A DNA stretch of 64,000 nt, from positions 1 to 64,000 of the forward strand of contig NZ_BKAJ01000018.1 in the NCBI RefSeq assembly GCF_007992495.1, written 5' to 3'. Of the stretch, positions 34,032-43,494 are shown piece by piece. Position 1 is the first letter of the stretch; each line of letters begins with the position of its first letter. A model generated the notes under the pieces. It saw only the letters and a list, made by a program, of their open reading frames with translations. It did not search any database and was not told the origin of the DNA. The stretch is from Reyranella soli. Lineage in GTDB: Bacteria; Pseudomonadota; Alphaproteobacteria; Reyranellales; Reyranellaceae. Made by a program: the position numbers and the translations under genes.

Positions 34032-34035
<4 letters not shown>
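33340..34035 (+). CDS. Cysteine hydrolase of the isochorismatase fold, biuret amidohydrolase-like
   Basis: Predicted cytoplasmic amidase acting on a urea-type amide. The 231-residue protein has the full Asp-Lys-Cys triad of the family: VIDMQTDF (Asp34), DKPGKGSF (Lys140) and [15 protein letters not shown] (Cys173). The spacing equals that remembered for biuret amidohydrolase BiuH (36/142/175), and long stretches such as [14 protein letters not shown] and [17 protein letters not shown] look the same. RutB-type ureidoacrylate hydrolases are the main alternative. The start ATG overlaps the previous stop; ATG at 33355 is also possible. It lies inside a BMP-type transporter operon, suggesting the imported compound is its substrate. 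Confidence 0.85.
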
Positions 34036-35576
<1,541 letters not shown>

Positions 35577-36045
35577 TACCGACTATCGCTGAAGAGTGAG
35601 TCTGTCACCCCGAGCGCAGCGAGGGGCTTTTAAGGCCGCAGGAAAGGTCCCTCGCTACTGCGCGTGACCAGCAATACACCGCCATCGATATTGCGCTACG
35701 CGAGCCCATGTGGAGCGCAAAAAGCAAACAATATGTCGCCGCCTATAATACTCTGGTGATTAAATTATCACCTTGGTTATTGACAGGAGATGATCACACA
35801 TTCATTCTGGCGGCATGTCCACCGGTCCCGCCGTCATCTTGCGTTGGCCATATCCGCGACGCGACGGCACAGGGCCGGACAGCCGGTTGCCTGGATCTGT
35901 CGAAGCCGCAGACCGCGCGAAGGAACCGGGTCGGCAGAGCGATCCTTGGGCGGCGCGAGACTTGTCCCCAGCTTTCAGGTATTCCTGTCCACACCATCGA
36001 TTAGCGGTGGTAGACGGCCCCCTCGTCTCCTTAAGAAGCTCTGCC
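35577..36045. other. Intergenic region upstream of dnaB (469 bases)
   Basis: Contains the degraded family B repeat (35602-35669), then an unusually AT-rich stretch (about 35680-35800) with TATAAT at 35744-35749, the hyphenated palindrome GGTGATTAAATTATCACC at 35755-35772 and TTGACA at 35780-35785. Open frames here show no protein features. The dnaB promoter is probably within it. Confidence 0.6.
35602..35669. repeat. Family B intergenic inverted repeat, right arm degraded
   Basis: The left arm CTGTCACCCCGAGCGCAGCG is intact, while the right end reads CTCGCTACTGCGCGTGACCA instead of CTCGCTACGCTCGGGATGACA. It begins 26 bases after the ABC ATPase stop. Confidence 0.75.
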
Positions 36046-37578
36046 ATGGAGCCACTGAAAGATTCATCGAACGTCACGCGCCTGCCCGGCGCCGAAGACA
36101 TCCGTCTGCGCGAGCCGCCGCACAATTTCGAGGCGGAGCAGGCGCTGCTGGGCGCTATCCTGATCAACAACGCCGCCTACCAGCGCGTCGCCGAGTTCCT
36201 GCGGCCGGAACATTTCGCCGACCCCCTGCACGGCAAGCTCTACGATTCGCTCTCGAAGCTGATCGAGCGCGGCCAGGTCGTGAGCGCGGTCACGCTGAAG
36301 ACCTACGTCGAGCAGGACGAGGACATGAAGGCGGCCGGTGGTGCCACCTACCTGGCGCGGCTGGCGGCGGCCTCAGTCCATGTCATCGACGCCGCCGGCT
36401 TCGGCCATGCCGTGCACGACCTCTACCTGCGCCGCCAGCTCATCGACATCGGCGAAACCGTGGTCAACGGCGCCTTCGGCACGGGCGATGTCGAGGAAAC
36501 AGCGCTGAACCAGATCGAGGTCGCCGAGAAGAAGCTCTACGACCTCGCCAGCACCGGCCAGACCGAGGGCGGCTTCAAGGCGTTCCGTGTCGCCCTCACC
36601 GAAGCGACGGTCGCGGCCGAGGCGGCCTACCGCCGCGTCGGCCAGCTCACCGGCGTCGCCTCCGGCCTTTTCCAGCTCGACCAGTTGCTGGGTGGCCTCC
36701 ACAGGTCGGACCTGATCATCCTGGCCGGCCGCCCCTCGATGGGAAAGACGGCGCTCGCCACCAACATGGCCTTCAATGCGGCACGCGCCTATCGCGAGGA
36801 GATCGTCGACGGCCGCCCCAAGGCGGTCGACGGCGCGGTCGTGGGCTTCTTCTCGCTGGAAATGTCGTCCGAGCAGCTCGCCACCCGCATGCTCGCCGAG
36901 CAGGCCGAGGTGCCGTCGGAGAAGATCCGCAAGGGCGAGCTCATAACCAGCGACTTCGACAGGGTCCTGGCGGTCAGTCATGAGCTGGAGCACCTGAACT
37001 TCTTCATCGACGATACGCCGGCATTGTCGATCGCGGCACTGCGTACCCGCGCCCGCCGCTTGAAGCGCACGCACGGGCTCGGCCTCCTGGTCGTCGACTA
37101 TCTCCAGCTGCTGTCGCCCTCGGGCAAGAACCGCCAGGACAATCGCGTGCAGGAGGTGTCGGAGATCACCCGCGGCCTGAAGACCCTGGCCAAGGAGCTC
37201 GACGTGCCGGTGCTGGCCCTGTCGCAGCTCAGCCGCGCCGTCGAGCAGCGTGAGGACAAGCGGCCGCAGCTCGCCGACCTGCGCGAATCGGGCTCGATCG
37301 AGCAGGACGCCGACGTCGTCATGTTCGTCTATCGCGAAGAGTACTATCTCACGCGCGCCGAACCGGCACGCCGCGCCGAGGAAAGCGACCAGAAGTTCAA
37401 CGAGCGCCACGAAGGCTGGCGCCAGCGCTGCGAGCAGACCTACGGCAAGGCCGAGGTGATCGTGGCCAAGCAGCGCCATGGTCCCACCGGCATCGTGCGC
37501 CTGTCGTTCGAAGGCCAGTTCACCAAGTTCGGCAACCTGGCCGCAGACGCCGACGGGCCGATCCCGGTGTTCGAATGA
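36046..37578 (+). CDS. dnaB: Replicative DNA helicase
   Basis: Hexameric helicase that unwinds DNA at the replication fork. The 510-residue protein has the N-terminal DnaB domain (PPHNFEAEQALLGAIL) and a RecA-like C-terminal domain with Walker A GRPSMGKTALA (about 229-239), Walker B LLVVDYLQLL, the LSQLSRAVEQREDKRPQLADLRESGSIEQDAD block and arginine-finger region. The ATG at 36046 matches usual DnaB length; the frame stays open 77 codons further upstream, but that part has no DnaB character. No intein is present. Confidence 0.95.
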   Translation: MEPLKDSSNVTRLPGAEDIRLREPPHNFEAEQALLGAILINNAAYQRVAEFLRPEHFADPLHGKLYDSLSKLIERGQVVSAVTLKTYVEQDEDMKAAGGATYLARLAAASVHVIDAAGFGHAVHDLYLRRQLIDIGETVVNGAFGTGDVEETALNQIEVAEKKLYDLASTGQTEGGFKAFRVALTEATVAAEAAYRRVGQLTGVASGLFQLDQLLGGLHRSDLIILAGRPSMGKTALATNMAFNAARAYREEIVDGRPKAVDGAVVGFFSLEMSSEQLATRMLAEQAEVPSEKIRKGELITSDFDRVLAVSHELEHLNFFIDDTPALSIAALRTRARRLKRTHGLGLLVVDYLQLLSPSGKNRQDNRVQEVSEITRGLKTLAKELDVPVLALSQLSRAVEQREDKRPQLADLRESGSIEQDADVVMFVYREEYYLTRAEPARRAEESDQKFNERHEGWRQRCEQTYGKAEVIVAKQRHGPTGIVRLSFEGQFTKFGNLAADADGPIPVFE

Positions 37579-37596
37579 GCCATTGCTGGGAGCGCT

Positions 37597-37675
37597 CATG
37601 GTCTTCCGGACCGCGCGCATCTTGCGCGCTCATGATTCATGAGCGAGCTGGAAGCTCGCGGTCCGGAAGAGCATG
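37597..37675. repeat. Family A intergenic palindrome overlapping the alr start
   Basis: CATGGTCTTCCGGACCGCG and CGCGGTCCGGAAGAGCATGA frame inner palindromes GCGCGC...GCGCGC and GAGC...GCTC around CATGATTCATGA. The terminal GCATGA of the element contains the first possible ATG of alr (37673). Confidence 0.85.
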
Positions 37676-38851
37676 AACTCAATGTCGTCCGACGACGCCA
37701 CGCGCCGGGCCGGCGCGATCCTGACGGTCGATGTCGGCGCCATCGCCGCCAACTGGCGCGGGCTGCGCGACGCGGGGCGCGCCGCCGGACGGCCGGTCGA
37801 CTGCGCCGCCGTGCTCAAGGCCGATGCCTACGGCTGCGGCGCCACGGTCGTCGGCCCGCGGCTTGCCGCCGAGGGTTGCCGGCAGTTCTTCGTCGCCCAT
37901 CTCGAAGAAGGCATCGCGCTGCGCAAGGCGATGCCCGAGCACCCGATCTACGTGCTGAACGGCCTTTTGGCCAACACCGAGGCCGACTTCGTCGAGCACG
38001 ACCTCACGCCCGTGCTGAACCATCTCGGCCAGCTCAACAGCTGGCGCGCCGCGGCCCAGCGCTTCAACCGGCCGCTCGACGCCATCATCCACATCGACAC
38101 CGGCATGCACCGCCTGGGCTTCGGCCCCGAGGAGGCGCAGGTGCTGATCAACGAGCGTGGCCGCCTGCGCGGCCTGCGCCTGGCCCTGCTGATGAGCCAT
38201 CTCGTGGCCTCCGAGGAGCCCAACAACGCCATCAACGGCGAGCAGCTCTCGCGCTTCCGCAATTTCGTGCGCGCCATGCCTGGCTCGCCGACCTCGCTCG
38301 CCAACTCCTCGGGCATCTTCCTCGGGCCCGACTACCATTTCGACCTGCTGCGGCCGGGCGCCGCGCTCTACGGCATCAATCCGCTGCCCGGGCGCGACAA
38401 TCCCATGCTGCCGGTGGTGACGCTCGAGGCGCGCATCCTGCAGACCCGGCGAATTGACGCTTTTCAGACCGTTGGATACGGTGGCGCCTGGCGGTCAGCC
38501 CGGCCCTCCCGCGTGGCCACGATCGCGCTGGGCTATGCCGACGGCTACTTCCGTATCCTCATCAACCGCACCCACGTCCATCTCGCCGGACACCGCGTGC
38601 CCGTGATCGGCCGCATTTCCATGGATCTAGTGACGATCGACGTGACCGAAGTGCCAGAAGCCCTGAGCGAGACCGGCGCCGTGGTCGAGGTGTTGGGCCC
38701 GCACATGACGGCCGACGACCTCGCCGACCATGCGCGCACCAATGCCTACGAAGTCATGACCGCCCTCGGCCGGCGCTACGCCCGCGTCTATATCGACACG
38801 CCGCCTGAGGGCGAGGGTGAAAGCGAGACAGAGCCGGAGACCGCGTCGTGA
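37673..38851 (+). CDS. alr: Alanine racemase
   Basis: PLP-dependent enzyme that makes D-alanine for peptidoglycan. The PLP lysine is in AAVLKADAYGCG (Lys about 49), and the second catalytic base is the Tyr in QTVGYGGAW (about 267). RISMDLVTIDVT and the C-terminal TNAYEVMTALGRRYARVY are also family-typical. Total length is 392 from ATG 37673 or 389 from ATG 37682 (MSSDDATRR). The earlier ATG belongs to the tail of a repeat element; neither start has an obvious strong Shine-Dalgarno sequence apart from GGAAGAGC. The stop overlaps the mlaE GTG. Confidence 0.93.
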   Translation: MNSMSSDDATRRAGAILTVDVGAIAANWRGLRDAGRAAGRPVDCAAVLKADAYGCGATVVGPRLAAEGCRQFFVAHLEEGIALRKAMPEHPIYVLNGLLANTEADFVEHDLTPVLNHLGQLNSWRAAAQRFNRPLDAIIHIDTGMHRLGFGPEEAQVLINERGRLRGLRLALLMSHLVASEEPNNAINGEQLSRFRNFVRAMPGSPTSLANSSGIFLGPDYHFDLLRPGAALYGINPLPGRDNPMLPVVTLEARILQTRRIDAFQTVGYGGAWRSARPSRVATIALGYADGYFRILINRTHVHLAGHRVPVIGRISMDLVTIDVTEVPEALSETGAVVEVLGPHMTADDLADHARTNAYEVMTALGRRYARVYIDTPPEGEGESETEPETAS

Positions 38852-39627
38852 GCATTCCGCTGGTCACCCTGCTCGGCCGCATGACGCTCGCCTTCCTGGA
38901 GGCGATCGGCTCGGTCACGTCCTTTGCCCTGCAGTCGGTCCGCTGCGCGCTGCAGCCGCCGTGGTATCGCCAGCAGATCCTCCGCCAGATGCTGGAGATC
39001 GGCTACTACTCCCTGCCGATCGTGGGCCTCACCGCCATCTTCACCGGCATGGTGCTGGCGTTGCAGAGCTACACCGGCTTCGCCCGCTTCTCTGCCGAAT
39101 CGGCCATCCCCAACGTCGTCGTGGTGTCGCTGACGCGCGAGCTCGGCCCGGTGCTGGCGGCGCTGATGGTGGCGGGCCGCGTCGGTGCCGCGATGGCGGC
39201 CGAGATCGGCACCATGCGCGTCACAGAGCAGATCGACGCACTGACCACGCTCTCGACCAATCCCTATAAGTACCTGGTCGTGCCGCGCCTGATCGCCGGT
39301 GTCGTGACCATGCCGATCCTGGTGCTGATCGCCGACATCATCGGCGTGCTGGGCGGCTATCTGGTCGGTGTCTACAAGCTCGACTTCAACGACCAGGCCT
39401 ATCTCCGCAACACGCTCGACTTCCTGCAGTTCCAGGACGTCTTCTCCGGCCTGGTGAAGGCCGCGGTGTTCGGCTTCCTGATCACCCTGATGGGCTGCTA
39501 CCACGGCTACACGTCCAAGGGCGGCGCCCAGGGCGTCGGCACGGCGACAACCAACGCCGTGGTCTCGGCCTCGGCGCTGATCCTGACCTTCAACTACTTC
39601 ATCACCGAAGCCTTCTTCGCACGATAA
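38848..39627 (+). CDS. mlaE: MlaE-family lipid transport permease
   Basis: Inner-membrane subunit of the Mla-type ABC system that moves phospholipids between the outer and inner membranes. The 259-residue protein shows the MlaE pattern: an amphipathic N-terminus, then IVGLTAIFTGMVLALQSY, TRELGPVLAALMVAGRVGAAMAAEIGTMRVTEQIDAL and LITLMGCYHGY. It starts with a GTG that overlaps the alr stop codon. The ATPase mlaF follows after a repeat element; the order E then F is the reverse of enterobacteria, and no mlaD-type substrate-binding gene follows. Confidence 0.92.
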   Translation: MSIPLVTLLGRMTLAFLEAIGSVTSFALQSVRCALQPPWYRQQILRQMLEIGYYSLPIVGLTAIFTGMVLALQSYTGFARFSAESAIPNVVVVSLTRELGPVLAALMVAGRVGAAMAAEIGTMRVTEQIDALTTLSTNPYKYLVVPRLIAGVVTMPILVLIADIIGVLGGYLVGVYKLDFNDQAYLRNTLDFLQFQDVFSGLVKAAVFGFLITLMGCYHGYTSKGGAQGVGTATTNAVVSASALILTFNYFITEAFFAR

Positions 39628-39640
39628 GCATATGGCCCAC

Positions 39641-39762
39641 CGTCATCCCGACCGGAGCCGAGCGCAGCGAGGCGCAGCGGAGGGACCTATTCTGTTGATG
39701 CGTGGACAAGAAGAGGTCCCTCGACTGCGCCGCCCTTCGGGCGGCTCCGCTCGGGATGACGG
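39641..39762. repeat. Family B inverted repeat between mlaE and mlaF
   Basis: CGTCATCCCGACCGGAGCCGAGCG on the left pairs with CGGCTCCGCTCGGGATGACG on the right; an inner pair GGAGGGACCT / AGGTCCCTC surrounds a short unpaired centre. The element ends three bases before the mlaF ATG, and its last bases (GACGGAGC) supply the only Shine-Dalgarno-like sequence for that gene. Confidence 0.85.
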
Positions 39763-39765
39763 AGC

Positions 39766-40536
39766 ATGACTTCCAAGATCTCCCTCCGCGGCGTCACGAA
39801 ATCCTTCGGACCCAAGAAGGTCCTGCAGGGCATCGACCTCGACGTCGCCAAGGGCGAATCGATGGTGGTGATCGGCGGCTCGGGCACCGGCAAGTCGGTG
39901 CTGCTGAAATGCGTGCTGGGCCTGATGCGGCCCGATGCGGGCTCGATCAAGATCGACGACGAGGAGACGGTGGCGCTGGCCGACGGCGGCCGCGCCGACG
40001 TCATGCGCAAGTTCGGCATGCTGTTCCAGGGCGGCGCGCTGTTCGATTCGCTGCGCGTCTGGGAGAACGTTGCCTTCGGGCCGATCCAGAGCGACGGCAT
40101 GAAGCCGGCGCAGGCGCGCGAGGTGGCGATCGCCAAGCTCGGCGCCGTCGGTTTGGGTCCCGAGATCGGCGAGCTCTATCCCGCCGAGCTGAGCGGCGGC
40201 ATGCAGAAGCGCGTGGCGCTCGCCCGCGCCATCGCCCGCGAGCCCGAGATCATCTTCTTCGACGAGCCCACGACCGGCCTCGACCCGATCATGGCCGACG
40301 TCATCAACGACTTGATCGTGAAATGCGTCAGCGACCTCGGCGCCACCGCCGTGTCGATCACCCACGACATGGCCTCGGCGCGCAAGATCGGCCATCGCAT
40401 CGCCATGCTCTACGACGGCAAGCTGATCTGGCAGGGCCGCACCGCCGACATCGACCATTCCGGCGACGCCCACGTCGACCAGTTCATCAACGGCCGCGCC
40501 GAGGGGCCGATCCGCATGCAGGTCCGGAGGCTCTGA
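39766..40536 (+). CDS. mlaF: MlaF-family ABC transporter ATP-binding protein
   Basis: Cytoplasmic ATPase partner of MlaE in lipid trafficking. The 256-residue protein has Walker A GGSGTGKSVLLK (about 38-49), signature LSGGMQKRVALARA, Walker B IIFFDEPTTGLDP and switch His in SITHDM. The pattern LSGGMQKRVA with Met-Gln is characteristic of the MlaF/Ttg2A group. Its start lies immediately after a family B repeat. Confidence 0.93.
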   Translation: MTSKISLRGVTKSFGPKKVLQGIDLDVAKGESMVVIGGSGTGKSVLLKCVLGLMRPDAGSIKIDDEETVALADGGRADVMRKFGMLFQGGALFDSLRVWENVAFGPIQSDGMKPAQAREVAIAKLGAVGLGPEIGELYPAELSGGMQKRVALARAIAREPEIIFFDEPTTGLDPIMADVINDLIVKCVSDLGATAVSITHDMASARKIGHRIAMLYDGKLIWQGRTADIDHSGDAHVDQFINGRAEGPIRMQVRRL

Positions 40537-40538
40537 CC

Positions 40539-41399
40539 ATGACGCCCGATCTCGCTGACGCCCGCCGCCACTTCGCCGACGAACTGCGCGTCACCGCCCA
40601 CATGGGCAACGAACGCCTGGTCGAGGCCTTCGCCGCCGTGCCGCGCGAACGCTTTGCCGGGCCGGGCCCGTGGCGCATCCTGAACTCCTGGGATGGCTAC
40701 TGGACCACGCCGGACAACGATCCGCGCTGGCTCTATCACAACGTCCTGGTGGCGCTCGACGAGACTCGCCGCCTCAACATCGGGGAGCCGAACCTGTGGG
40801 CCTACCAGCTCGATCGCATTGCGCTCGGGGAGGGCGAGCGCGTCCTGCAGATCGGCACGGGCTCGGGGTACTTCACGGCGATCCTGGCCGAGACGGTCGG
40901 CCGCGGCGGCCGCGTCGATGCCATCGAGATCGACGAAGATCTGGCGGCCAGGGCGACGCACAATCTCGAATCGTGGCCGGCAGCCGTGGTGCACCAAGGC
41001 GACGCCGCCCAACCGGTTGATGGACAGTGGGACGTCATCGTGGCGTTTGCCGGCGCCACGGCGCCGCAGGCCTGGTGGCTCGATGCTTTGGCCGATGGCG
41101 GGCGCCTGTTGCTGCCGATGACCACCGTCGATTTCTCGATCAGCGGCTTCATGCTGCGGCTCGACCGTCGTGGCGAGACCCTGGCCGCGCGCTCCGTCGG
41201 CCGTGTCGGCTTCTATCCCTGCATCGGTGCGCGCACGCCCGAAGGCGAGACGGCCCTGCGCCAGGCGCTTGCCGATCCGGCCGGCCAGCAGGCGCTGACG
41301 AGCCTGCGTCGCGACCGGCACGACAAGGACGACTCGTGCTGGCTGCATCGCGACGACTGGTGCCTCTCCAAGCGCCCCCTGTCGCCGACCGTGCACTGA
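40539..41399 (+). CDS. Protein-L-isoaspartate O-methyltransferase-like SAM methyltransferase
   Basis: A 286-residue predicted methyltransferase with the PCMT-type SAM motif VLQIGTGSGYFTAILAETVG (about 104-123), preceded by GEPNLWAYQLDRIAL where classical PCMT has a substrate-binding TISQP-like loop. The usual PCMT role is repair of isoaspartyl residues in aged proteins. The N-terminal part and the C-terminal extension differ from classical PCMT (about 215 residues), so it may belong to the PCMT-related branch with another substrate. The ATG at 40539 lies two bases after the mlaF stop; in-frame codons upstream lie inside mlaF. Confidence 0.78.
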   Translation: MTPDLADARRHFADELRVTAHMGNERLVEAFAAVPRERFAGPGPWRILNSWDGYWTTPDNDPRWLYHNVLVALDETRRLNIGEPNLWAYQLDRIALGEGERVLQIGTGSGYFTAILAETVGRGGRVDAIEIDEDLAARATHNLESWPAAVVHQGDAAQPVDGQWDVIVAFAGATAPQAWWLDALADGGRLLLPMTTVDFSISGFMLRLDRRGETLAARSVGRVGFYPCIGARTPEGETALRQALADPAGQQALTSLRRDRHDKDDSCWLHRDDWCLSKRPLSPTVH

Positions 41400-41400
41400 C

Positions 41401-42837
41401 ATGGCGCGGCCGCTCAAACGCTTCGTCTGCCAGTCGTGCGGCGCGGTCGCGAACAAGTGGAGCGGCCGCTGCGAGAGCTGCGGCGAGTGGAACACCATCG
41501 TCGAGGAAACAGCCCCCGCCCCCGGCCCGGCCGGCGGCGGCCTGGCGCGTGCCGGCAAGGGCCGCCTGCTCGAATTCGCGGGCCTGCGCGGATCGACGCC
41601 GCAGCCGGAGCGCTATCGCAGCGGCATCAGCGAATTCGACCGCGTCTGCGGCGGCGGCCTGGTGGTCGGTTCCGCCCTGTTGATCGGCGGCGATCCCGGC
41701 ATCGGCAAGTCGACGCTGCTGCTGCAGGTCGCGGCGGCCTTGGCGCGCCAGCATACGGCTTGCGCCTATATCTCGGGCGAGGAAGCGCTCGACCAGGTGC
41801 GGCTGCGCGGCGAGCGGCTCGGGCTGGGTGATGCGCCGGTCCAGCTCACGGCCGCGACCTCGGTGCGCGATATCGTGGCGACCCTGGAGCGGCCCGACGC
41901 CCCCAAGGTGGCGGTGATCGATTCCATCCAGACCATGTGGCTCGACACGATCGACAGCACGCCGGGCACGGTGAGCCAGGTGCGCGGCTCGGCGCAGGCG
42001 CTGGTCGAGCTCGCCAAGCGACGCGGCATCGCGGTGCTGCTGGTCGGCCACGTCACCAAGGACGGCGCCATCGCAGGCCCGCGCGTGCTCGAGCACATGG
42101 TCGACACCGTGCTCTACTTCGAGGGCGAGCGCGGGCATCACTTCCGCATCCTGCGTACGGTCAAGAACCGCTTCGGGCCGACCGACGAGATCGGCGTGTT
42201 CGAGATGTCAGACCGCGGCCTGTCGGACGTCGCCAATCCGTCGGCGCTGTTCCTGGGCGAGCGCCGCGGTCATGTCTCGGGCACCTGCGTGTTCGCCGGC
42301 ATCGAGGGCACGCGGCCGCTGCTGACCGAGATCCAGGCACTGGTCGCGCCCTCCTCGTTCGCCACGCCGCGCCATGCCGTGGTCGGCTGGGATTCCAACC
42401 GGCTGGCCATGGTGCTGGCCGTGCTGGAAGCACGCTGCGGCGTCGTCGTCGGCGCCAACGACGTCTATCTCAACGTCGCGGGCGGCTTGCGCATCGGCGA
42501 GCCGGCGGCCGATCTCGCCGTCGCTGCAGCCGTGGTGTCATCGCTCGCCGACGAAGCCGTTCCGACCGACATGGTCGTGTTCGGCGAGATCGGTCTGGGC
42601 GGCGAGGTCCGCCCCGTGAGCCAGCGCGAGGCGCGATTGCGCGAGGCGGCCAAGCTCGGCTTCCGCAGCGCCCTGGTGCCGAGAGGGCGCGCGGGCACAG
42701 GACCGGCACCGCGCACGGAGGGCATCGCCATTGACGAAATCGAGCATCTATCGGACCTTGTGGCGCGTTTTCAGCCGGCCGATCGACCCATGAAACGGTC
42801 GCGCCGCGAAAGCCCCTCTGATCGTGGGCGAGATTAG
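41401..42837 (+). CDS. radA: DNA repair protein RadA
   Basis: RecA-like ATPase that promotes branch migration in recombination. The 478-residue protein has the N-terminal four-cysteine zinc finger (C10, C13, C24, C27), Walker A GGDPGIGKST (about 96-105), the RadA-specific KNRFGPTDEIG motif and a C-terminal Lon-protease-like domain with the GGLRIGEPAADLAVAAA pattern. All are diagnostic. It begins one base after the preceding methyltransferase gene. Confidence 0.96.
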   Translation: MARPLKRFVCQSCGAVANKWSGRCESCGEWNTIVEETAPAPGPAGGGLARAGKGRLLEFAGLRGSTPQPERYRSGISEFDRVCGGGLVVGSALLIGGDPGIGKSTLLLQVAAALARQHTACAYISGEEALDQVRLRGERLGLGDAPVQLTAATSVRDIVATLERPDAPKVAVIDSIQTMWLDTIDSTPGTVSQVRGSAQALVELAKRRGIAVLLVGHVTKDGAIAGPRVLEHMVDTVLYFEGERGHHFRILRTVKNRFGPTDEIGVFEMSDRGLSDVANPSALFLGERRGHVSGTCVFAGIEGTRPLLTEIQALVAPSSFATPRHAVVGWDSNRLAMVLAVLEARCGVVVGANDVYLNVAGGLRIGEPAADLAVAAAVVSSLADEAVPTDMVVFGEIGLGGEVRPVSQREARLREAAKLGFRSALVPRGRAGTGPAPRTEGIAIDEIEHLSDLVARFQPADRPMKRSRRESPSDRGRD

Positions 42838-42860
42838 GCAACGGAGCGTTTGTAGGGGCG

Positions 42861-43484
42861 ATGGACAAGCTGGGAATCACTGTTTTTGACGTGGCGATCA
42901 TCGCCGTCGCCTGCTTCGGCGCCCTGCTCGGCGCCTCGTCGGGCTTCGCCCATGCAGTGCTGTTCATCGGCTCGTGGATCGCCGCCGGCTGGGTGGCGTG
43001 GAAATACGCCAAGCTGGTCCAGCCCGAGGTCGAGCAGCTGGTCGGCAGCACCGAGCTCGCCTATTTCCTCGCCATGCTGGCGGTGTTCGTGGCCGCGCTG
43101 ATCGTGCTGGTGATGCTGACCAATGCCCTGTCGCGCTCGGTGCGGGCGAGCCCGCTCGCCAAGCCCGACCGCATCCTGGGCGCCGGTTTCGGCGTGCTGT
43201 GCGCCTGGGTGGCGGTCGGCACTGCCTTCCTGTTCTACGGCTATCTCGGGCCGCGCGCGCTGCCGCCCGCGGTCGAGGGCGGCGCCACCTTCCCGATGAT
43301 CAAGGAAATGGCCAGTTTCGTCGAACCGTACCTGCCGCCGGGCTTCCGCACCCGCCTGCAGGACCGCGGACGCGATGCCGGGTCGGTTTCCGTCCCCTCA
43401 CCGGCGGCTCCCGGAGGGCAGGCTGCGCCGGCAGCGCCGCCCACGGACGATGCCAAGCCGCCGGAGAACAAACCGCCGCAGTGA
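42861..43484 (+). CDS. cvpA: CvpA family membrane protein
   Basis: A 207-residue inner-membrane protein with four hydrophobic segments in the first about 125 residues and the CvpA pattern VAIIAVACFGALLGASSGFAHAVL near the start. The C-terminal about 50 residues are Pro/Ala-rich and probably disordered. CvpA is needed for colicin V production in E. coli and contributes to envelope stress tolerance in several bacteria; its biochemical role is unclear. The gene lies directly upstream of purF, the same linkage as in enterobacteria. Confidence 0.9.
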   Translation: MDKLGITVFDVAIIAVACFGALLGASSGFAHAVLFIGSWIAAGWVAWKYAKLVQPEVEQLVGSTELAYFLAMLAVFVAALIVLVMLTNALSRSVRASPLAKPDRILGAGFGVLCAWVAVGTAFLFYGYLGPRALPPAVEGGATFPMIKEMASFVEPYLPPGFRTRLQDRGRDAGSVSVPSPAAPGGQAAPAAPPTDDAKPPENKPPQ

Positions 43485-43494
43485 GTTATCCTTG

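Noticed and set aside
35708-36004. 98-codon frame upstream of dnaB
   Set aside because: It covers the AT-rich promoter-like region and has no recognisable features.
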